From the NCBI GenBank assembly GCA_052147395.1, contig JBKQKS010000031.1, positions 1 through 12,000 of the forward strand: DNA of 12,000 bases, written 5' to 3'. Positions 7,132-12,000 of this stretch are shown one piece after another (within the stretch, counting starts at the first letter, position 1; each line of letters opens with the position of its first letter). Made by a program: the position numbers and the translations under genes. Under the pieces are notes generated by a model, which saw only the letters and a list, made by a program, of their open reading frames with translations, had not been told where the DNA came from and ran no database searches. The DNA comes from Roseiarcus sp052147395 (lineage in GTDB: Bacteria > Pseudomonadota > Alphaproteobacteria > Rhizobiales > Beijerinckiaceae).

Positions 7132-7137
7132 TGTCAA
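7132..7137 (-). promoter_or_regulatory. Consensus -35-like hexamer upstream of the DUF5131 gene
   Basis: TTGACA, a perfect sigma70 -35 hexamer, reads on the minus strand 55 nt upstream of the DUF5131 start. The expected -10 position 17 nt further on (7114-7109) is only GAGCTT, a poor match, so the promoter would need an activator or the hexamer may be chance. Confidence 0.22.
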
Positions 7138-7229
7138 CTAGTCGGGCCTCGGCCGCCGAATTTAGCCGACGCGGGGTTTGCACCATCGCTGATGACAGGC
7201 CCAGTAAATCGCATTTTTCAACGCGAGCT

Positions 7230-7282
7230 CGCCGCCCCTCGGCGACGCCGGCGCTGGGCGGCGAACGACGGGGCCGAGCCCC
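7230..7282 (-). terminator. Possible terminator hairpins after the DUF4175 gene
   Basis: Fourteen nt past the stop of the minus-strand DUF4175 gene there is a perfect GGGGC-TCG-GCCCC hairpin (7282-7270). Further on comes an 8-bp inverted repeat, CGCCGCCC at 7230-7237 with GGGCGGCG at 7256-7263 around an 18-nt loop. Neither is followed by a U-tract, so intrinsic termination is uncertain. The pair ends the lptM-lysA-DUF4175 operon and borders the low-GC insert. Confidence 0.3.
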
Positions 7283-7296
7283 TCGCGGCGCGCCGT

Positions 7297-9741
7297 TCAG
7301 TCGGGCTTCAGCAGGCGCTCTAGATAGTCGCGCTCTTCGCCGGGGCGGTTGGGATCGGCGAGCCGGCGGCGCAGTTCTTCCAGCACGCGGCGGGCGCGCT
7401 GAAGGGCCTCCGGGCCTTCGTGCAACGCGCCCTCGCTGGCGCCGCGGTTGCCGGGCCAGCCGCGGCCGAGCGGGTCCCGGCCGAGCCCGAATCCGCGGCG
7501 TACGGCGCGGAAGCCGCCGCCAGGACCGCCGCCGTTGGCCTGCAACTGCCGCTCCAGGCCGCCGGCGCCGCGGCGCAGAGCCTCCAGCGCTCGGCCCTGC
7601 GCGTCGACGGCGGGGCCCGCGCCCTTGCCCTCGCCGCGGCCCTCGAGGTCGCCCTCGGCCTCCTTCATGTCGCCTTCGGCATCGTCGAAGCCGGACTCGG
7701 GTTCGAGCCCGAGCGCCTTCATGCGCCGCTTCATCTCGTCGAGCCGCTGTTGCAATTCCTGCTGACGCTCGGCGAGAGCCTGGGATTGGGCGTCGTCCTT
7801 GGGCTCCGGCGCCGCATCGGGGTTCGCGCGCCGGGCGCGCTCGCGCTGGTCGCGGCCAAAGGTGTCGTCGCGCAGCGCCTGCTGGTCGCGCATGAGCTTG
7901 TCGAGTTCGCCCATCTGCCGCTCGAGCTCGCGCTCGGCCGGGCTCTCGCCCGCCGCGTTGGCGCCGCGCATGTTCTCGAACATGTTCTGCAATTCGTCGA
8001 GCATCGCCTCGGCGTCGGCGCGCGCGCCGCTGAGCGCGCTGTCCTCGAGCCGGTCGAGCATCGAGTCGACGTCCTTGGCGTCGAGCGGTTGCTCACCGGG
8101 GGACATCGCCTCCGCGTTGCGCGCGAGCTCCTGCATATAGCGTTCGGCGGACTGGCGAAGCTCATCGGTGAGCTTTTTGATCTCCTCGTCGCCGGCGCCG
8201 TTCTTCAGCGCCTCGCGCAGCTTCTGCTGCGCGGCGCGCAGATCGCGCAAGGCTTTGGAGGCGTCGCCGTCCTCGATGCCGAGCGCCATCGCCCAGATGA
8301 GGTCGGCGACGGCAACGAGCCCGGCGTCGTCGCGGGCGCGGGCGAGCCGTGAGGCGGCGGCGTGGAGCCCGAGATAGACGCTCGGCGTCGTGCCGAACAT
8401 TTCTGGCCCGAGCAGCAGCGCGTCGAGCACCTTGGCGAGTTTCCCCTTCGCGGCGTCGGGATCGAGAAGCAGGTTGCGGCGTTGCTCGACGAGCGCGCGC
8501 GCCAGCGGCTTCACGAACGGGCGCTGCGGCAGCACCATCTGCAAGGGTACGCTCTCGCCGGTCCTGCCTGCGGCGTCGGTGACGCTGAGCGTCATCGTCG
8601 CCTCGGCGCCGGCCCACGGGCTCGCCGAAAGGTCGAGCGTCGCGTTCGCTTCTCCCGACCCGCTCGCCCCGCCCGGCAGATCGAGCGCGAAGCGCGGCGG
8701 CGCCACGAGCCTGTGCTTCGCCGGCCCGGGCGCGTCGAACCGCGCCTCGGCGCTCGCGGCGGCGTAGGCGCCGGCGATGCGATAGTGGAGGGTCAGCGAA
8801 CCGCTGTAGTTGGGCTTCGGCGGATCGACGAGCGTGATCGTCGGCTTCGCCGCCGCAACGCCGTGGATCTGGAACGAGGCGATCGCGGCGCCTTCGTCGA
8901 GCACGCGGAACACGCCGTCGCCGTGGACGACGAAGCGCCGCTCGACGCCGCTCTCGGGCTTCGTCTTGGCTTCCGTCGGCGCCAGCGCGCCCTCGACTTT
9001 GGCGTCGTAAGCCTTGGAATCGGCGCTGAGCACGATCACCGAATCCTCAGGCGTCGCGACCGTCTCGGGCGCCTGCTGGCCGGCGACGGCGAGCATCATC
9101 GGCGGCTTGTTGGCGTAAGCGGGGGGGTCGATCCAGGCGTCGACCCGCGCCGCTACGCCCGCGCCGCGCATGCCGCTGAAGTCGAACGCCGCCATCAGGC
9201 GCACATGGCGCTCGGGTCCGGCGACCAGGCCGGCAGCGACGGCGGCGATGAGCGCAGCGAAACGCAACGCGCGGGGATCGCGCCAGGCGAGCCGCGGCGA
9301 GGGCGCCGCCACCTCGATGCGGCCGATGTCGGCGACGAGCCGCTGGCGGTGCAGCGCCCACAGCGCCAGGGTTTCCGGGTCGTCGCCCGCATTGGCGAGC
9401 TGATCTTCGAACGCGCTCGCCGGCCGATGGCGGGCCGGCGAATCGCGGTCGAGACGGCTGAGAGCCTCGGCGCGCTTCGGCCAGCTGAGCCGAACGAGCG
9501 GCGCGAGCATGTAGACGACGCCGAGCGCGAAGGCGATGAGCCCGCCGAGCCGCGCGGCGAGCGGCAGATAGAGCCAGGCGCCCGCCCAGGAAACGGCGAG
9601 GAACAGCGCGACCACCGAACCCGCTCCGGCGAGCGGCGGCCAGATCCGCTCCCAGAGGAGGGCGAGCGCCGCGCGCCGCACGAGCCGGTCGAGCCGCGCT
9701 TCGGGGGCGTTCGTCGGGCGGGGCCGGCCCGTCTTCGTCAC
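7297..9741 (-). CDS. TIGR02302/DUF4175 family membrane protein
   Basis: Encodes 814 residues, typical for the alphaproteobacterial TIGR02302 (DUF4175) family. The N-terminus has two close membrane segments (about 36-57 and 63-84) and a third at about 160-176, then a long beta-rich extracytoplasmic-looking region to about 420. A Glu/Gln/Arg-rich helical or coiled-coil region follows (about 480-690). A Gly/Arg-rich stretch then leads to the family's conserved tail, ARRVLEELRRRLADPNRP followed by EERDYLERLL. The start is GTG at 9741-9739, sharing GTGA with the lysA stop, with GGAG at 9751-9748 six nt upstream; this strongly supports the start and translational coupling. Family function is unknown; location and partners suggest an envelope role, which is inference. 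It is the last gene of the lptM-lysA operon. Confidence 0.9.
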   Translation of the reverse strand: MTKTGRPRPTNAPEARLDRLVRRAALALLWERIWPPLAGAGSVVALFLAVSWAGAWLYLPLAARLGGLIAFALGVVYMLAPLVRLSWPKRAEALSRLDRDSPARHRPASAFEDQLANAGDDPETLALWALHRQRLVADIGRIEVAAPSPRLAWRDPRALRFAALIAAVAAGLVAGPERHVRLMAAFDFSGMRGAGVAARVDAWIDPPAYANKPPMMLAVAGQQAPETVATPEDSVIVLSADSKAYDAKVEGALAPTEAKTKPESGVERRFVVHGDGVFRVLDEGAAIASFQIHGVAAAKPTITLVDPPKPNYSGSLTLHYRIAGAYAAASAEARFDAPGPAKHRLVAPPRFALDLPGGASGSGEANATLDLSASPWAGAEATMTLSVTDAAGRTGESVPLQMVLPQRPFVKPLARALVEQRRNLLLDPDAAKGKLAKVLDALLLGPEMFGTTPSVYLGLHAAASRLARARDDAGLVAVADLIWAMALGIEDGDASKALRDLRAAQQKLREALKNGAGDEEIKKLTDELRQSAERYMQELARNAEAMSPGEQPLDAKDVDSMLDRLEDSALSGARADAEAMLDELQNMFENMRGANAAGESPAERELERQMGELDKLMRDQQALRDDTFGRDQRERARRANPDAAPEPKDDAQSQALAERQQELQQRLDEMKRRMKALGLEPESGFDDAEGDMKEAEGDLEGRGEGKGAGPAVDAQGRALEALRRGAGGLERQLQANGGGPGGGFRAVRRGFGLGRDPLGRGWPGNRGASEGALHEGPEALQRARRVLEELRRRLADPNRPGEERDYLERLLKPD

Positions 9742-11054
9742 TGCGCGCTCCGTTCAGGCTCGCCGGGAGCCGCTGGGGTCGACTCTCGCTCCAACCAAGG
9801 CGGAATTTTGTCGAGCCCGATGAGCTCGTCGTAGCTCGGGCGCGGCCGAACAATGGCGAATTCCGCGCCGTTGACCAAGGTTTCGGGGATCAGCAGCCGC
9901 GAATTGTACGTGCCCGCTTGCACCGCGCCGTAGGCGCCGGCGGAAAGCACTGCGATGAGATCGCCGGCGCTGGGCGTCGGCATCTCGCGTCCGAGCGCGA
10001 AATAGTCGCCGCTCTCGCACACTGGGCCGACGACATCGGCCCTGAAACGCGGCGCGTCCGGCGCGGGTTCGCGGACGAGACGGATTTCGTGATGCGCATC
10101 GTAGAGCGTCGGCCGCACGAGGTCGTTCATCGCCGCATCGACGATGACGAAATGCTTGTTCGCGCCGCGCTTGACATAGAGCACGCGCGTCACCAGCACG
10201 CCGGCGTTGCCGACGATGAGCCGGCCGGGCTCCAGGATGAGCTCGCAGTCGAGGCCGCGCGTCGCGCGCGCGACGATTTCCGCGTAGTGGTGGGGCGGGG
10301 GCGGCGGCTCGTTGTCGAAATGATAGGGAATGCCGAGCCCGCCGCCGAGATCGACGTGGTCGATAGGGCAGCCGTCGGCGCGTAGCGTGCGCACGAAATC
10401 GGCGATCAGCGAAAACGCATGGTCGAACGGCGTCAGATCGGTGATCTGCGAGCCGATGTGCATATCGACGCCGCTCGCTTCCAACCCCGGCATCGCGCGC
10501 GCGCGCGCAAAAACTTGGCGAGCGCGGGAGATGGGAATTCCGAACTTGTTTTCCGACTTGCCCGTCGAGATTTTGGCGTGCGTCAGCGCGTCGACGTCGG
10601 GGTTGACGCGGATCGCGATGCGCGCACGGCGGCCCAGCGAGACGGCGACCTCGGAAAGCGTCTCCAGCTCCGGCTCGGACTCGACATTGAAGCAGCGGAT
10701 GCCGGTCTCCAGCCCTAGCGCCATTTCCGCGCGGGTCTTGCCGACGCCGGAGAAGATGATTTTTTCGCCGGCGACGCCCGCCGCCCGCGCGCGGCGCAAC
10801 TCCCCCTCGGAGACCACGTCCATGCCGGCCCCGAGCCGCGCCAGGGTTTTGAGCACCGCCTGATTGGAATTGGCCTTCATCGCGTAGCAGACGAGCGCGC
10901 GGTTGTCGGCGAAGGCTTCCGAGAACACGCGGAAGTGCCGCTCGATGGTCGCGGTCGAATAGCAGTAGAATGGCGTGCCGACGGCCTCGGCGATGCGCTC
11001 CAGGGCGACGTCCTCGGCGTTGAGCGTCCCGTCGCGATAGGAAAAGTGGTTCAT
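9738..11054 (-). CDS. lysA: Diaminopimelate decarboxylase
   Basis: Encodes 438 residues and catalyses the last step of lysine biosynthesis, decarboxylation of meso-diaminopimelate to L-lysine, with PLP as cofactor in the cytosol. It is a fold-type III decarboxylase: CYAMKANSN carries the PLP lysine (Lys60), followed by HIGSQI at 199-204, VDLGGGLG at 234-241, the phosphate-binding EPGR at 275-278, and the active-site loop GPVCESGD at 343-350 with Cys347. GAYGAVQAGTYNSR (373-386) completes the site. The ATG at 11054 starts the protein in register with the family (MNHFSYRDG). The open frame continues to 11360, but that part reads lptM out of frame and is rejected. There is no strong Shine-Dalgarno; the start is 5 nt after the lptM stop, so translation may depend on coupling. 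The stop overlaps the DUF4175 start by 4 bp. Confidence 0.97.
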   Translation of the reverse strand: MNHFSYRDGTLNAEDVALERIAEAVGTPFYCYSTATIERHFRVFSEAFADNRALVCYAMKANSNQAVLKTLARLGAGMDVVSEGELRRARAAGVAGEKIIFSGVGKTRAEMALGLETGIRCFNVESEPELETLSEVAVSLGRRARIAIRVNPDVDALTHAKISTGKSENKFGIPISRARQVFARARAMPGLEASGVDMHIGSQITDLTPFDHAFSLIADFVRTLRADGCPIDHVDLGGGLGIPYHFDNEPPPPPHHYAEIVARATRGLDCELILEPGRLIVGNAGVLVTRVLYVKRGANKHFVIVDAAMNDLVRPTLYDAHHEIRLVREPAPDAPRFRADVVGPVCESGDYFALGREMPTPSAGDLIAVLSAGAYGAVQAGTYNSRLLIPETLVNGAEFAIVRPRPSYDELIGLDKIPPWLERESTPAAPGEPERSAQ

Positions 11055-11059
11055 CAGGG

Positions 11060-11311
11060 TCAGTTCAGCAGCGGGTCGAGCGGGAAGGGCTTGTTGGGCG
11101 GCACGACTGGTTTCGCCTTCTCGCTGCTGTAGCCGCCGCCGGGCAGTAGCGGGCTGATCGTCGCCGTCGGCGATGGCGATGGCGATGGCGCGTTCGGGTT
11201 CGGCGGCGGAAGCGGCTCGCCGGCCCGCCCGCAGGCCGAGAGGGCCAGGGCCAGCGCGACAGCGACCGCCGCCGATCGTCCGCGGGGCGAACGCCTGAGG
11301 GAAAGGGTCAA
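11060..11311 (-). CDS. lptM: Small LptM-like lipoprotein preceding lysA
   Basis: Encodes 83 residues. An arginine-containing n-region (MTLSLRRSPRGRS) is followed by an Ala/Leu/Val hydrophobic core and the lipobox LSAC, giving lipidated Cys27. Directly after it comes GRAGEPLPPPN, the CG-x-x-G-x-L-x-x-P pattern of YifL/LptM lipoproteins. A Pro/Ser repeat linker follows, coded by a GGCGAT microsatellite near 11166-11190, and then a conserved-looking tail, PFPLDPLL. LptM in enterobacteria assists maturation of the LptD/LptE LPS export pore; transfer of that role here is inference. I chose TTG at 11311-11309 because GGAG at 11323-11320 lies 8 nt upstream, the signal peptide then has normal length, and the predicted promoter leaves no room for a longer frame. 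The position just ahead of lysA matches many alphaproteobacteria. Confidence 0.8.
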   Translation of the reverse strand: MTLSLRRSPRGRSAAVAVALALALSACGRAGEPLPPPNPNAPSPSPSPTATISPLLPGGGYSSEKAKPVVPPNKPFPLDPLLN

Positions 11312-11337
11312 AGCAAGAACTCCAGATCGTCCATGGC

Positions 11338-11366
11338 AGTATAAGGGAAGCCGCGGGCAATGCGAA
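11338..11366 (-). promoter_or_regulatory. Sigma70-like promoter for lptM-lysA-DUF4175
   Basis: On the minus strand TTCGCA (11366-11361, four of six matches to TTGACA) is followed after exactly 17 nt by TATACT (11343-11338, five of six matches to TATAAT). Transcription would start around 11334-11330, giving a leader of only about 20 nt that contains the GGAG Shine-Dalgarno used by the TTG start of the lipoprotein. No operator or riboswitch-like structure is seen in this short leader, so no lysine riboswitch is expected at this promoter. Confidence 0.55.
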
Positions 11367-11955
11367 AGCCGGCGCATCTCTTCGCCGCGGCTCGCGCCTG
11401 CCGACAAGGGTTTGTCAGGACATTGTCGCCAGAGTGCGAGGAACGGCCGCGTCGCGCGACAGCGGACGCCGCGAAGCATGAAGCTCGCCGTTTTGCCGCT
11501 TTCGCCGGCATGTTCGAATTTTCCCCGGATCCTTGCAAGCCGCGCCCGCCGCCGGTTGGCGGGGCGGGAGACCGCCGCTCGCTTTCGGCTCGGGGACTCC
11601 GAATCGTCCCTCGTCGAGGTTCCCATCGATGCGCACGGCGTCCGCGCGAGCCGGGCGCGGACGGCGAATCTCACGCGCCGGCGGACGAGCGAAGCGGCCT
11701 GAGAGCCCATACCTTTTCCGACGGAACGGCATTCCGCTCGCGCGAAACATGCCCTTCGCATCGGAGCCTTTCGCGCGATCCGTCTCTCGGCGCAACGCCG
11801 GCCAGCGCCCGGGCCGCCCCGGATGACACCGGCGCCCGCCTCGGCCGGCAACCGACGGCAGGAATCGACCCGAAGGCGACATTTGCCGTTCGCGCCCCTC
11901 GAGGCGCGGTCCGCGTAGTAGCGCCGTTCGGACACGACAGGCGCTATCAAGGAGC
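11367..11955. other. About 590 bp without a convincing gene
   Basis: Several frames are open here on both strands, but their products are rich in Arg/Ala/Ser/Pro with no motif, no good Shine-Dalgarno and no family likeness, as expected for random open frames in high-GC DNA. I see no tRNA-like T-loop or acceptor pairing. Small inverted repeats occur (for example TTCCGACGGAA near 11716-11726, and CGGAA with TTCCG just after it). It may hold the regulatory region of a gene beyond the right edge, or gene remnants too decayed to recognise. Confidence 0.5.
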
Positions 11956-12000
11956 GTCGGCGTCCACGCCGACGTTTCGCGTCGAGACGTCGGCGTGGAC
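11956..12000. repeat. Nested, mutually exclusive inverted repeats at the right edge
   Basis: A perfect 14-bp inverted repeat pairs 11962-11975 (GTCCACGCCGACGT) with 11987-12000 (ACGTCGGCGTGGAC) across an 11-nt loop. The left arm also pairs with the sequence just before it: GTCGGCGT at 11956-11963 with ACGCCGAC at 11966-11973. One middle segment can therefore form either hairpin but not both. The right arm reaches the last base, so the repeat may continue beyond the window. It could be a REP-like element, a terminator or an attenuator. Confidence 0.7.

Larger units (their letters stand above)
4920..7225. mobile_element. Putative small genomic insert (low-GC cassette) carrying DUF5131 and tcmP
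   Basis: Base composition drops near 4920 and rises again near 7225. A sampled line inside (5281-5340) is 50% GC, against 77% in a sampled line of the next gene (7501-7560). The two genes inside are accessory-type, while genes on both sides have the composition of the host chromosome. No integrase, transposase, tRNA or long terminal repeat is seen. The boundaries are judged by eye and could be off by 50 bp or more. The horizontal origin is inference from composition and gene content; the mechanism of entry is unknown. Confidence 0.5.

Noticed and set aside
8362..9834. 490-codon plus-strand frame opposite the DUF4175 gene
   Set aside because: Arg/Gly/Ala-rich shadow; the minus-strand gene has membrane segments, a coupled GTG start and the family tail.
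11055..11360. N-terminal extension of lysA by 102 codons
   Set aside because: It reads the lipoprotein gene out of frame; LysA homology begins at the ATG at 11054.
11312..11950. N-terminal extension of the lptM-like gene by ~213 codons
   Set aside because: The lipoprotein signal would be internal, the promoter lies inside the extension, and the extra residues are Arg-rich noise.

Overview
The window reads as a high-GC alphaproteobacterial chromosome, most likely order Hyphomicrobiales (Rhizobiales). The evidence is the very GC-rich, GC3-biased coding sequence and the gene block lptM-like lipoprotein, lysA, TIGR02302/DUF4175 protein, an order I associate with that class. This is inference from family knowledge; no 16S or other species marker is present.

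Layout from left to right. (1) 18-3583, plus strand: a translationally coupled pair sharing ATGA. The first gene encodes a 652-residue protein with a PhoU/DUF47-like helical tail. The second encodes a 536-residue PPDK-like protein that has the ATP-grasp domain and the phosphohistidine swivel domain but stops before the C-terminal PEP/pyruvate barrel. (2) 3634-4785, minus strand: an alpha/beta-hydrolase lipoprotein of the DUF900 type, convergent with the pair. (3) About 4920-7225: a stretch of clearly lower GC (sampled line 5281-5340 is 50% GC, against 77% at 7501-7560). It carries only two genes, both minus strand: a DUF5131 (phage Gp37/Gp68-like) three-Cys protein followed by its partner TcmP. 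Its downstream edge holds a 9-bp tandem repeat and scattered GTAAY motifs. It looks like a small horizontally acquired cassette, although no integrase, transposase or tRNA is visible. (4) 7297-11311, minus strand: a tight operon lptM-like lipoprotein - lysA - TIGR02302/DUF4175 membrane protein, with a good sigma70-like promoter just upstream, a TTG start for the lipoprotein and a 4-bp GTGA overlap between lysA and the last gene. (5) 11344-12000: about 650 bp in which I find no convincing gene, ending in nested inverted repeats that are cut by the window edge.

How the genes fit together. The right-hand operon joins lysine biosynthesis (and the meso-diaminopimelate branch point for peptidoglycan) to two envelope proteins. 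The left pair suggests a phosphohistidine device built from PPDK parts next to a PhoU-like protein, with an unknown acceptor. The central TcmP/DUF5131 pair is a recurrent two-gene unit of unknown function found in accessory DNA. The two best candidates for undescribed biology are the barrel-less PPDK plus DUF47 pair and the TcmP/DUF5131 cassette.
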